In this document: positions 37,116 to 46,490 of the stretch, piece after piece
Position numbering within the stretch: the first letter of the stretch is position 1
Layout: each line of letters opens with the position of its first letter
Assembly (NCBI GenBank): GCA_947166275.1
Contig: CAMVDP010000004.1
Coordinates: 1 to 64,000 of the forward strand
DNA length: 64,000 nucleotides
Reading direction: 5' to 3'
Source of the DNA: an uncultured Clostridia bacterium
GTDB taxonomy: Bacteria; Bacillota; Clostridia; Oscillospirales; Ruminococcaceae
Position numbers and translations under genes: made by a program
Notes under the pieces: model-generated
What the model saw: only the letters and a program-made list of their open reading frames with translations
What the model was told of the DNA's origin: nothing
Database searches by the model: none

Positions 37116-37906
37116 TGAAGAAAGGAAGTTTCGCAGGACAACTCTACCGTGAGTTTTATCTTGCGCGTAAATCGTATATCACGGGGCTGATAATGTTTGC
37201 TGCGTGGGCTGTGTTCGGCTGGCTGACACTTGTCAGTTTCCGGTATGGAAATATCGGAAAGCTCGTTGATTATATCGCGGCAGGAAACGGCGGGAATGTA
37301 GCTCTCGATCCTGAAATATTCGACTATGAAGGCTTGCAGCAGAAAATAAAAAGTGTGTTGTTTCTTTATCTGAAAGGATTCCCGGCGCTTATGACATTGA
37401 GCTTCCTGTTTTCGGGAGCGGACATTGCCGGAAAAGACGAGCTCTCGACATGGCAGAGATACGCAAAATGCACACCCGTTACTCCCGCAAGGCGCGCGGC
37501 GATAAAAACCCTGATGAATTTTATCGCGGCGGCTGCTGCGTTCGTATTGTCGATAGGCTATATTTCATTCATTGACGTGCTTATCGGAGAAAGCATCACC
37601 TACAGAGAGATCACGGTGCTTGTGTCAGCTGTCTCGGCGGTCACGGTGCTTGCCGTCGTGGCTCAGGTGTATATCCGGTTTTTCCGCGGCATGGACAAAG
37701 GAATGCTTGCGCTTATAGTAACAGTCATTGCGGTAGAATTTGCTGCTTTTTCTTTGAACACACCGAAGCTCGGCGAAAATGTAGCCGATATTGACTTTAT
37801 AGGGCTTTGCGAGGAGATCTTCCCGTTCACGCCGATAATATTCTTCGGCGCGCTTGCGGTCGACTTCGGGCTGATGTATGCGCTGTACAAAAGGAGGGAG
37901 AAGTAG
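37115..37906 (+). CDS. ABC-2 type permease
   Basis: Six predicted hydrophobic segments, operonic with ATPase. Confidence 0.82.
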   Translation: MKKGSFAGQLYREFYLARKSYITGLIMFAAWAVFGWLTLVSFRYGNIGKLVDYIAAGNGGNVALDPEIFDYEGLQQKIKSVLFLYLKGFPALMTLSFLFSGADIAGKDELSTWQRYAKCTPVTPARRAAIKTLMNFIAAAAAFVLSIGYISFIDVLIGESITYREITVLVSAVSAVTVLAVVAQVYIRFFRGMDKGMLALIVTVIAVEFAAFSLNTPKLGENVADIDFIGLCEEIFPFTPIIFFGALAVDFGLMYALYKRREK

Positions 37907-37907
37907 T

Positions 37908-38648
37908 ATGTCAGGACTTTTATACAAAAACTTCCGCCTCAATCTTGCATCGATGATCTTCTCACTCATAACAGCGGCTTTCTGCTGTCTGACTATGCTA
38001 CTTGTATGTCTGTTCGCGTTCGTGCTTCCCGGTAAAACGCCGGAAGCCGATGATATGCAGTCTCTGACTTTCGGGTTTGCGGCGTGCTACTTTTTAGCGT
38101 TCTGGCTTCCGTCAATGGCGAGCAGCACACTGTTCCAGGTCGACGAGAGCAAGACATGCTGCGCGTTCGCGATGTCGCTCCCGCAGGGCGCAAAGGGGCA
38201 TGTCGAAGCGAAGTATTACTATATACTTATTCTCAATCTTTCGATAATGTTCATCACATTTGTTTCAGACACAGTAACAGCCATGATGACCGGAGGCATG
38301 ACGGACAACACCCTTGTTATAGTTCTTCTGTTTGCTTTGGTGCTGCTGCTTTCGGCGATAGAGATCCCGTTCATGATACGGTTCGGTTCACAGAGAGGTA
38401 TGGCGATAAAGGGCGCGGTCGTAGGCGGTATAATCATATTTGCCTTACTGTACTTACTTTTCGGGGATATGTCGTGGCTTCTTGAAAGCGATAATGACCC
38501 GTTGACCGCACTGATGGAATGGCTGCAGAGCGGTGACATGGTATTCTGGCTGTCGCTGTTCCCGTATGTCTCTGTTATCGCGTATTACCTGTCCTGCAGG
38601 ATATCCGTGAAGATATACAGAAAGGGGGCGGAGAACTATGAGCAGTAG
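37908..38648 (+). CDS. ABC-2 type permease
   Basis: MSGLLYKNFRLNLASMIFSLITAAFCCL..., operonic. Confidence 0.82.
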   Translation: MSGLLYKNFRLNLASMIFSLITAAFCCLTMLLVCLFAFVLPGKTPEADDMQSLTFGFAACYFLAFWLPSMASSTLFQVDESKTCCAFAMSLPQGAKGHVEAKYYYILILNLSIMFITFVSDTVTAMMTGGMTDNTLVIVLLFALVLLLSAIEIPFMIRFGSQRGMAIKGAVVGGIIIFALLYLLFGDMSWLLESDNDPLTALMEWLQSGDMVFWLSLFPYVSVIAYYLSCRISVKIYRKGAENYEQ

Positions 38649-39546
38649 TAAGAAGCTGACGCTTAAGCGCCTGTTGATATATCTCGTTCTCGCGTTCGTG
38701 CCTTTCTACATCATTATTCCCGCGATGTGGTCGTACTTCGGAGAGCCGGTGTTCATCTGCGAGGATGCGGTGGTCGCAGTGTACTGCTTCGGCGTGTTCG
38801 GCATGATGATACCGTCGTTTGCGCATCTCATCACCCGCCTTGTCACGAAGGAAGGCTTTAAGAACAGCTTTCTCGGCGCGTATTTCAAGGGGAAAATGGG
38901 GTACTGGACGGCATCGGTGATAGTTCCGATCGGGTATTCCGCGGTGATCGCGGTGCTTGTCTGGGAGTTATATATGGACGGCGTGAGCTTTTCGGATGCT
39001 TTTGGAAACATCGGATTGCAAAGCGCGGGCATACTGCTGATACAGATCGCGTACTCGGTCATCTGCTTTTTCCCGGCGTTCGGCGAAGAATGGGGCTGGC
39101 GTGGTTACATGATGCCGAAGCTTATGGAGCTCATGCCCAAGCCGCTGGCGGTGCTGGTCGGCGGAGTGCTTTGGGGACTTTGGCATGCGCCGCTGACTGT
39201 GGCGGGACACAATTTCGGGGTGGACTATCCCGGCTATCCGTTCGTCGGCATCGGGATGATGTGCCTTATGTGTACGGCGCTGAACGCGTTCCTGACACTT
39301 CTTACAGAGAGAACGAAGTCGGTATACCCGGCGGCGTTCACTCACGCGCTGAACAACAATATCAACATGACGATATGGTTCTTGCTGTTCGGCAGCGAGA
39401 CAGCGGTGGAAAAGCTGAACGGTGTGACGAAATTCAGTCTGTTCCTGCCGATGATCTGCGTGACCGCTGTGGGCGGTATAATATGCTTCGCGCTTCTGAT
39501 GAAGAAGGAAAAGCCGGAGTCGGCCGAACTTGACAAAGCGGCATAA
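38638..39546 (+). CDS. CPBP-family intramembrane metalloprotease
   Basis: FGEEWGWRGYMMPKLMEL, GVLWGLWHAPL, FTHALNNN. Confidence 0.93.
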   Translation: MSSSKKLTLKRLLIYLVLAFVPFYIIIPAMWSYFGEPVFICEDAVVAVYCFGVFGMMIPSFAHLITRLVTKEGFKNSFLGAYFKGKMGYWTASVIVPIGYSAVIAVLVWELYMDGVSFSDAFGNIGLQSAGILLIQIAYSVICFFPAFGEEWGWRGYMMPKLMELMPKPLAVLVGGVLWGLWHAPLTVAGHNFGVDYPGYPFVGIGMMCLMCTALNAFLTLLTERTKSVYPAAFTHALNNNINMTIWFLLFGSETAVEKLNGVTKFSLFLPMICVTAVGGIICFALLMKKEKPESAELDKAA

Positions 39547-39549
39547 AGA

Positions 39550-39577
39550 TACCCCTCTGCAAACTGTGCAGAGGGGT
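39550..39577. terminator. Hairpin/terminator between convergent genes
   Basis: TACCCCTCTGCA-AACT-GTGCAGAGGGGTA. Confidence 0.65.
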
Positions 39578-39582
39578 AGTTC

Positions 39583-40509
39583 TTATTTCAGGAATTTGCT
39601 TTTCAGCAGTATGAACGTTGCCAGCACGGCAAGCACCACGGCAAGCACTATCGCTACCCACGTGTACGGCAGCGGCAGATCGGTGTTCATGCCGTAGTAC
39701 GCGAAGATGATGTTCGGTATCTCAAGCACGATCGTGATTATCGTCAATGCCTTCATGACGCGGTTCATGTCGTTGGAAATGATATTCGAGTATGCGTCCA
39801 TCGTATTCGACAGAATGTTCGAATAGATGTTCGACATCTCGATAGCCTGCTTGATCTCGACGAGAACGTCCTCAAGCAGCTCCTGATCCTCGTCATACAG
39901 CTTTATCACGCGTCCGCGCAGTATCTTCTCCAGTACGGTCTCCGTGGATTTCAGCGAGGTGGAGAAGTAAATGAGTGATTTCTGCAAGCCGAGCAGCTGG
40001 ATAAGGTGCTCGTTCTTCATTGAGGTGTGGAGCTGTTTCTGAACATAGTTGAAGATCTTTTCGATCTGCTTCAGGTATTGCAGGTACTTCGCCGCGATAC
40101 GCAGAAGGATGCAGAAAACGAACTGAGTCTTGAACTTTGTGTTCACGTTTTTAACGACGCCCTTTGAAAAATCATCGATTATCGAGTTGCGCGACAGGCT
40201 GACCGATATCACGTTGGAGTCGGTGAGTATCAGCCCCATAGGCAGTGTCGAGTATGAGAATGTTTCGTCGTCGTTTTTCTCCGCGACAGGGTAGTCAAGG
40301 ACTATGAGGGTCTGTCCCTCGTCGTTCTCGATACGTGAGGACTCTTCCTCGTCGAGTGCGGAGCGGATGAAGTCCCGGTCCACGGAAAGCTCGGACTCAA
40401 GCTTCGATATTTCGGCTTCCGTAGGCGCGACAGCGGATATCCAGCAGCCGGGTTCGAGCTCCTCGACCTCGGTCATGCCGGCACCCGCAGAACGGTAGGT
40501 GTTTATCAT
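39583..40509 (-). CDS. CorA-family divalent cation transporter
   Basis: C-terminal TM pair with YYGMNTDLPL (GMN motif). Confidence 0.94.
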   Translation of the reverse strand: MINTYRSAGAGMTEVEELEPGCWISAVAPTEAEISKLESELSVDRDFIRSALDEEESSRIENDEGQTLIVLDYPVAEKNDDETFSYSTLPMGLILTDSNVISVSLSRNSIIDDFSKGVVKNVNTKFKTQFVFCILLRIAAKYLQYLKQIEKIFNYVQKQLHTSMKNEHLIQLLGLQKSLIYFSTSLKSTETVLEKILRGRVIKLYDEDQELLEDVLVEIKQAIEMSNIYSNILSNTMDAYSNIISNDMNRVMKALTIITIVLEIPNIIFAYYGMNTDLPLPYTWVAIVLAVVLAVLATFILLKSKFLK

Positions 40510-40536
40510 TGCGGTCTCTCCTTATTGCGGGGAGAC
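40510..40536 (-). promoter_or_regulatory. SD-occluding hairpin adjacent to corA start codon
   Basis: Minus strand GCGGTCTCCCCGCAATAAGGAGAGACCGCA-ATG: stem GCGGTCTC/GAGACCGC contains or abuts the GGAG SD. Confidence 0.55.
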
Positions 40537-40715
40537 CGCACATGGCGCACCTCCCCTGCGGTATTCGTGTCTACTTCGCCCATGCGGGTCGGCTGCCATT
40601 TTTCTCACCTCACTCGTTGTGTGTTGTTTTATGCTTCCCTGCCGCTGGCGGGGAAAATTACCTAATATATTCTATCACAAATAGTCCGATAATGCAATAT
40701 CTTTATAAAATTTTG

Positions 40716-41723
40716 TTATGCCGCAGCGGAAAGTTCATTTGCGCAGTACACATCTATGGTTTTCCCATCGGTGGTGAAGCTTATACTGCCGTCGGTGTCA
40801 GTGCGCAGTATCTGTGCTCCGGCGGCTTCATAGCGATCCACGATATTCGCGTGGGGATGACCGTAGTCGTTCTCCTGCATCACGCTGAACACGGCGTATT
40901 TCGGACTGACTGCCTGTACGAACGCACGTGAGCTGGAGCTGCCGCTGCCGTGATGCGGCACCTTCAGCACATCCGCGCTGATATCCGCGCCCGACGCGAG
41001 GATGTCGGCTTCGGCTTCCTTTTCGATGTCGCCGGTGAACAGGAAGCTCACCTCCCCGAAGGTGTACCGTGCAACTGCCGACACATCGTTGAGACCTTCG
41101 TAGTCCTTCACCGGAGCCACCAGAGTAAGCGTACCCGCGCCGCCGGTGTCTATGAGAATTCCAGGCTTTGCGGCGTTCAGCGGGATATTCTGACGTTCGA
41201 GCTCTTTCATCAGCCGCTCGTACGACCCGGTCTCGGGTATCATGCTTTCCGGCACCGATGGCATCACGAGCTCGCAGGCGCCGTATCTTGCTATGATACG
41301 GGACATACAGCCCATGTGGTCGGAGTGCGGGTGGGTCACTATCACCGTGTCCAGCCGCTCGATGCCGAGGTCGTCGAGATAACGTGCCACAGCGGGGTAC
41401 GCGTCGTATTCTCCGCTGTCGATAAGTATATCGCGTCTTCCCGTGCGTATCAGAGCGCAGTCGCCCTGTCCGACATCGATGAAGTGTACGGAGACTGTGC
41501 CCTCGGACTGCGGACGGCTCGTGACCGTGCGAAGCCCGAATGCGCTGTACAGACTGTCACGGAGAGAGCTGCCGCCGATCAGCCAGACCGCTGCGCACAG
41601 CGCTGTGACTGCCGATATGATGCACAGCGCGAGCAGTCCCTTATTTACGCCCTTTTTTGGGAGGGGGCTTGGGCTTTCCTGCGTGCTTTCGGATATTTCC
41701 CGGCGTTCTGTGTCCTCCGACAA
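40716..41723 (-). CDS. ComEC/Rec2-like metallo-beta-lactamase-fold protein with N-terminal TM
   Basis: VHFIDVGQGDCALIRTGRRDILIDSG...VIVTHPHSDHMGCM...LKVPHHGSGSSSS. Confidence 0.93.
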   Translation of the reverse strand: MSEDTERREISESTQESPSPLPKKGVNKGLLALCIISAVTALCAAVWLIGGSSLRDSLYSAFGLRTVTSRPQSEGTVSVHFIDVGQGDCALIRTGRRDILIDSGEYDAYPAVARYLDDLGIERLDTVIVTHPHSDHMGCMSRIIARYGACELVMPSVPESMIPETGSYERLMKELERQNIPLNAAKPGILIDTGGAGTLTLVAPVKDYEGLNDVSAVARYTFGEVSFLFTGDIEKEAEADILASGADISADVLKVPHHGSGSSSSRAFVQAVSPKYAVFSVMQENDYGHPHANIVDRYEAAGAQILRTDTDGSISFTTDGKTIDVYCANELSAAA

Positions 41724-43542
41724 CTCTCTCGCCTGCCTTTCCGGGTGTTTTACCGCTGCCCGCCGCTGCCGGTATCAGGCAGTCGGGACCGCTTCCGATG
41801 AGGTTCTTCCTTCCTGCCATGATGAGCGCCTTTTCAACGAGCTCACGGTTCTCTTTCTTGTAATACTGCAGCAGTGCGCGCTGGAGCTGCTTTTCCTCGT
41901 ACTTTCTCGGCACGTACACAGATTCGAGGGTGTACGGGTCAAGTCCGGTATAAAACATCGCCGTGGATATCGTTCCGGGAGTGGGGTAGAAGTCCTGCAC
42001 CTGTTCGGGGCGGATATTGTGTTTTTTGAGGAATACCGCGAGGTCTACCGCGTCGCCAAGCGTGCAGCCCGGGTGTGATGACATCAGATACGGTACGAGG
42101 TACTGCTCCTTTCCCATGCCCTTTGTGATATCGTAGAATTTCTTCTCGAAGCGTTCGTACACCTCGATATGCGGCTTGCCCATGTAGTCGAGCACCTTGT
42201 TGCTTGCGTGCTCCGGGGCGACCTTGAGCTGACCGCTGATGTGGTTGGCTATGAGTTCCTTCATGAACTCGTCGTTCTTATCCTCAATGAGGTAGTCGTA
42301 ACGTATCCCGGAGCGTATGAATACCTTTCGCACGCCCTTTATCTCTCGCATCTTCCGGAGTATCGACAGGTACTCGGTGTGGTCGATCTTCAGATTGGGG
42401 CAGGGCTTTGGCGCGAGGCACTTCCTGCCTTTGCACAGCCCGCTTTTCAGCTGCTTGTCGCAGGACGGGTGGCGGAAGTCCGCGGTAGGTCCGCCTACAT
42501 CATGTATGTATCCCTTGAAGCCCGGCATTGAGGTGAGCTCCCGCGCTTCGTTCAGCACCGACTCTGCGCTTCGTGTCTGGATCCGGCGTCCCTGGTGCAG
42601 AGCTATCGAGCAGAAGTTGCAGAACCCGTAGCAGCCGCGGTTGTGGGTGATCGAGAATTCGACCTCCTTTATCGACGGAACGCCGCCTGCCTTCTCGTAC
42701 ATGGGGTGATACGCACGCATGTACGGCAGCTCATAAGTGCGGTCAAACTCGGACTGCGTGAGGCTCCGCTGGGGCGGGTTCTGCACGAGCATCGTGTTCC
42801 CGTGGCGCTGAACTATCGTGCGGCCGTAGACCTCGTCCTGCTCGTCGTACTGCTTGCGGCAGGCTTTCGCGTATGATCTCTCGTTGTCGCGCACGAGCTC
42901 GAAGCTGTCGCACTGCACCGCGCCCATAGGCGTATTCACCGGCTCGGTGAGGTAGCAGGTGCCGCGGATATCGTGCATATCCCGGAGCTTGTCGCCTGCC
43001 TTGAAGCGGTTCCATATCTCTGTAACGGTGAGCTCTCCCATGCCGTACATAAGCAGCTCGGCACCGCTTGACACGAGGATCGAGGGCAGCACCGTGTCGT
43101 CCCAGTAGTCATAGTGAGCGAACCTGCGCAGTGAAGCTTCAAGTCCGCCGATAGCTATTTCCGCGGCGGGGTAAAGCCGTTTAAGAGCATGACAGTAAGT
43201 GTCCACGGCGCGGTCAGGCCGCCTGCCGCCTTTGCCGCCGGGGCTGTATGCGTCGTCGTTCCGCTTTTTGAGAGCCACTGTATAGTTCGATACCATGCTG
43301 TCGATGTTGCCGCCCGTCACCATGAAACAGTATTTCGGTTCGCCGAGCCGCGTGAAGTCAGCATCGCTCACAGGCTGGGCGATAATGCCGACAGTGCAGC
43401 CGAAGCTTTCCAACAGCCGTGAGATTATCGCTATGCCGAAGGACGGGTGATCGACGTAAGCGTCGCCCGTCACGCAGATGAAGTCGAACTGTTCTATCCC
43501 GCGCTTTTTCATGTCCTCGCGCGATACAGACAGGAACTCCAT
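41641..43542 (-). CDS. YgiQ-family radical SAM protein
   Basis: ITHNRGCYGFCNFCSIALHQGRRIQTRS, KGYIHDVGGPTADFR, QDFYPTPGTISTAMFYTG. Confidence 0.95.
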   Translation of the reverse strand: MEFLSVSREDMKKRGIEQFDFICVTGDAYVDHPSFGIAIISRLLESFGCTVGIIAQPVSDADFTRLGEPKYCFMVTGGNIDSMVSNYTVALKKRNDDAYSPGGKGGRRPDRAVDTYCHALKRLYPAAEIAIGGLEASLRRFAHYDYWDDTVLPSILVSSGAELLMYGMGELTVTEIWNRFKAGDKLRDMHDIRGTCYLTEPVNTPMGAVQCDSFELVRDNERSYAKACRKQYDEQDEVYGRTIVQRHGNTMLVQNPPQRSLTQSEFDRTYELPYMRAYHPMYEKAGGVPSIKEVEFSITHNRGCYGFCNFCSIALHQGRRIQTRSAESVLNEARELTSMPGFKGYIHDVGGPTADFRHPSCDKQLKSGLCKGRKCLAPKPCPNLKIDHTEYLSILRKMREIKGVRKVFIRSGIRYDYLIEDKNDEFMKELIANHISGQLKVAPEHASNKVLDYMGKPHIEVYERFEKKFYDITKGMGKEQYLVPYLMSSHPGCTLGDAVDLAVFLKKHNIRPEQVQDFYPTPGTISTAMFYTGLDPYTLESVYVPRKYEEKQLQRALLQYYKKENRELVEKALIMAGRKNLIGSGPDCLIPAAAGSGKTPGKAGERVVGGHRTPGNIRKHAGKPKPPPKKGRK

Positions 43543-43561
43543 AGCTTCACCTCCCGTAATG

Positions 43562-46312
43562 TCATTCTATCGTTATTTCTTTCAGACCCATTCCGTCCGC
43601 GAGTATCACAGTTATCTCCGAGTTAAAGTCCGGTGTTTCGGAGAGAGGAATGTGAATGCTGCGAAAATGGTCGTAATTCTCGCGCAGCGGCACTTTCGCC
43701 TTGTATTCTTTGTCGTTTATTTTTACCGTCAGCTCGTCAAAGCCTATTACAGCGGAGGCTTTCAGTATGAGCTTCCTGGCTCCCGAAAGGTCTGCGTTTC
43801 GGTATGTAACACTGCCCCAGCCGCCGTAGGTATAAACATAGTCCTTGCAGATACGCACGTTCCCATAGTCGTCGAAGCTTATCGCGGGGATAGTTCCCCT
43901 GCGTACTGAAGGATGATGCCCATGCACTTTTATGACTGCGGACCGGGGCGTGTCGGCGCTTGAAAATCCAGCCAGCAGCTCGTATGCGCACTCTTCCATT
44001 ACGCAGCGGCCGAGTACGGTATCATATACCATGAACGGAAGATCGCTTATCGATATCTTAACTTCTTCTTCCGCGCCTGCCGGCAGGAAAATGCGTTCGA
44101 AGCCGCAGAGTTTCTTGTCCGGACGGCTGTACGTGGAATCATACGCTCTGAAGTAGACCTGCACTACAGCGGTTCCGGCGGTATCCGAGACATTTCTGAC
44201 CTTCACGGTCATAAACAGCAGCTCGTGGGTATCTTTTCCGCGGTAGTAGACCGAGCCCGGCTTCATGTCAGTTATAACGAATTCTGAGTATGAAAGTCCG
44301 TGCCCGAACGGGTACAGCGGCGTTCCCTTGAAATACATATACGTCATGCCGGTTTTCTCGATGTCGTAATCATGGATGTCCGGCAGGTCGTTGTCCGAGG
44401 CGTACCACGTCATCGCGAGATGCCCGGAGGGGTTGTTCTTCCCCGATATCGTCCGCGCCACGGCAGTCCCGAGATGCGCGCCGGCGTGGGTAGTGTACAG
44501 TATCGCGGGGAGCGTGTCGTTCTCGTTCACGATGCTGTAAGGATAGCTCGATATCAGCACCATAACGGTTTTGCTTTCCGCGCCTTCGACTGCCGGCGAT
44601 GTGAACGGCGGGAGCGCGAGCGTCGTGCGGTCATAGCATTCTCTCGCTACCTGCATGGGATCGTTGCCAACGCACCATACGATAAGGTCCGCTGACTTCG
44701 CGAGCTTTTGCGCGCGCTCGGCGCCGGAGCTCTGCACCTCCGCCGTGAACAGCAGCTCCGGAGTGACGGCATGCTGTTTCACGAATGTTATCCTGCCGTC
44801 CTCGTCCACGGTCATGCGCATGCCGAGCCGATAGTCTTCTATGATGTCACCGCCGCGGTCAGGCTTTGCCAGGAACGTTTCGCCCGTGAACCAATCATAT
44901 ATCACATCTTTGTGTAGCTTCAGCCCGCCGTCCGTCATCCGCAGGAACTTCCGGTGCTTGACGGAGAACAGGTTGAACAGCTTTTCTCCGTTTGTGCCGT
45001 GCCATACCCGCAGCTCGAAACGCGCCGCGCCGTCGGGCTGTGCGTCTGCGTAGGCGCAGCCGTCCTTATGCACGGACAGGTATTTGTCATTGGGTGCCTT
45101 TATTATAACAGTGTCCCAGAGCCGGTCACAGGACACTTTTGAATCAGGGAATTCGCGCTTTACGCCCTCGTACACCGATACCGCGCCGGTGAAGTACCCG
45201 GTATACCAGTCGCGCAGGTTGCAGTCCGCGAGAGGTCCGACCACGGCAATCTTTTTCGGGGCGTTCTTAATCGGCAGTATACCGTCGTTTTTCAGCAGCA
45301 CCACCTGTTCGAGCGCCGCCCGCAGGCACCACTCGTTTGCTTCCTCGCAGTTTATGGCGGCAGCGCTTGTATGGTTATAATAACAGTTTTTCATGCCGAC
45401 CCCGAGGCGCAGTCTCGCGGCTATGACCTCGGCTGCCGACTGACGCAGCTCGTCCTCTGTTATCAGTCCGCGGCTGAGAGCGCGCTTCGCGGCGGTCTTC
45501 ACGGCGGTCTCGCTGTCGGTCATGATGTTGCAGCCCGCTTTCAGCGACTCAGCATACGCTTTTGACATGCTCGGCGAGTAGCGGTGCGCGGTGACGTTCT
45601 GTGTGAAGTCTCCGCCGTCGCTCACCGCGAACCACAGCCCGTACTTCTTTTTCAGCACTTCGCCGATATCGGGGTTCATTATCGCGGGAACGCCGTTCAC
45701 GGAATTGTACGCGGTCATAATGCTCTTTGCCTTTCCGAACATGATCGCGTAAATGAACGGAGCATAGTAATATTCGTGCTTCAGCCGCGGAGGCAGGAAC
45801 GCGTCGCAGTTCACGCGGTCATTCTCGTTGTTGTTCGCGCAGAAGTGCTTCAACGTAGGTATCGTGAGGTAGTACCCGTTTCCGTCGGGGTCTGCCATGC
45901 CCCGGGTGTACGCGGCGGCCATCTTCCCTGTGAGATACGGGTCCTCACCGTAGGCTTCCTCGGTGCGTCCCCAACGCGGGTCGCGCTCCATATCTACGGT
46001 AGGTCCCCAGAGTATGATGCCGCCCTTGCCGTCGCGGTTGAAGTACGCGCGGGCTTCGGTTCCCGCGACCTTGCCGAGATCCTCCATGAGCTCGGTGTCA
46101 AACGTCCCCGCGAGTCCTATCGGCTGCGGGAATACGGTCGATATTTTGTCCGGCTCGCGTCCGACGTAGCCGCGCGCCACTTCGGTGCCTATGTAAAACT
46201 CGTCGAGACCGAAGCGCTTTATCTCATTCTGGTGCGTGGATGTGAGCCCGAGAAGCTCCTCCACGGTGAGCTGTTCCGCTATTTCCGATGCTTTCTTTTC
46301 AAATTTGTCCAT
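43562..46312 (-). CDS. Glycoside hydrolase family 3 protein with internal beta-trefoil (fascin-like) insertion
   Basis: GIILWGPTVDMERDPRWGRTEEAYGEDPYLTG, FAVSDGGDFTQ, C-terminal Fn3-like; insertion NDKYLSVHKDGCAYADAQPDGAARFELRVW.....KHRKFLRMTDGG. Confidence 0.92.
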   Translation of the reverse strand: MDKFEKKASEIAEQLTVEELLGLTSTHQNEIKRFGLDEFYIGTEVARGYVGREPDKISTVFPQPIGLAGTFDTELMEDLGKVAGTEARAYFNRDGKGGIILWGPTVDMERDPRWGRTEEAYGEDPYLTGKMAAAYTRGMADPDGNGYYLTIPTLKHFCANNNENDRVNCDAFLPPRLKHEYYYAPFIYAIMFGKAKSIMTAYNSVNGVPAIMNPDIGEVLKKKYGLWFAVSDGGDFTQNVTAHRYSPSMSKAYAESLKAGCNIMTDSETAVKTAAKRALSRGLITEDELRQSAAEVIAARLRLGVGMKNCYYNHTSAAAINCEEANEWCLRAALEQVVLLKNDGILPIKNAPKKIAVVGPLADCNLRDWYTGYFTGAVSVYEGVKREFPDSKVSCDRLWDTVIIKAPNDKYLSVHKDGCAYADAQPDGAARFELRVWHGTNGEKLFNLFSVKHRKFLRMTDGGLKLHKDVIYDWFTGETFLAKPDRGGDIIEDYRLGMRMTVDEDGRITFVKQHAVTPELLFTAEVQSSGAERAQKLAKSADLIVWCVGNDPMQVARECYDRTTLALPPFTSPAVEGAESKTVMVLISSYPYSIVNENDTLPAILYTTHAGAHLGTAVARTISGKNNPSGHLAMTWYASDNDLPDIHDYDIEKTGMTYMYFKGTPLYPFGHGLSYSEFVITDMKPGSVYYRGKDTHELLFMTVKVRNVSDTAGTAVVQVYFRAYDSTYSRPDKKLCGFERIFLPAGAEEEVKISISDLPFMVYDTVLGRCVMEECAYELLAGFSSADTPRSAVIKVHGHHPSVRRGTIPAISFDDYGNVRICKDYVYTYGGWGSVTYRNADLSGARKLILKASAVIGFDELTVKINDKEYKAKVPLRENYDHFRSIHIPLSETPDFNSEITVILADGMGLKEITIE

Positions 46313-46424
46313 GTCTGACCTCCGCGGCAGCGTGAAAACTCCATATATTATGATTATACCACAGTTTCGGGTAAATTTCAACATTTCTGCGGTGGCTTGC
46401 CGAAGAATAATTTTTCTCAGCTTA

Positions 46425-46453
46425 TTGCAATTTACGAGGAAATCGGTTATAAT
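46425..46453 (+). promoter_or_regulatory. sigmaA-type promoter for GH31 gene
   Basis: TTGCAA-N17-TATAAT. Confidence 0.65.
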
Positions 46454-46490
46454 TGTATTATTGAGTGATCACAGTAAAGGGGTGTTGGAT

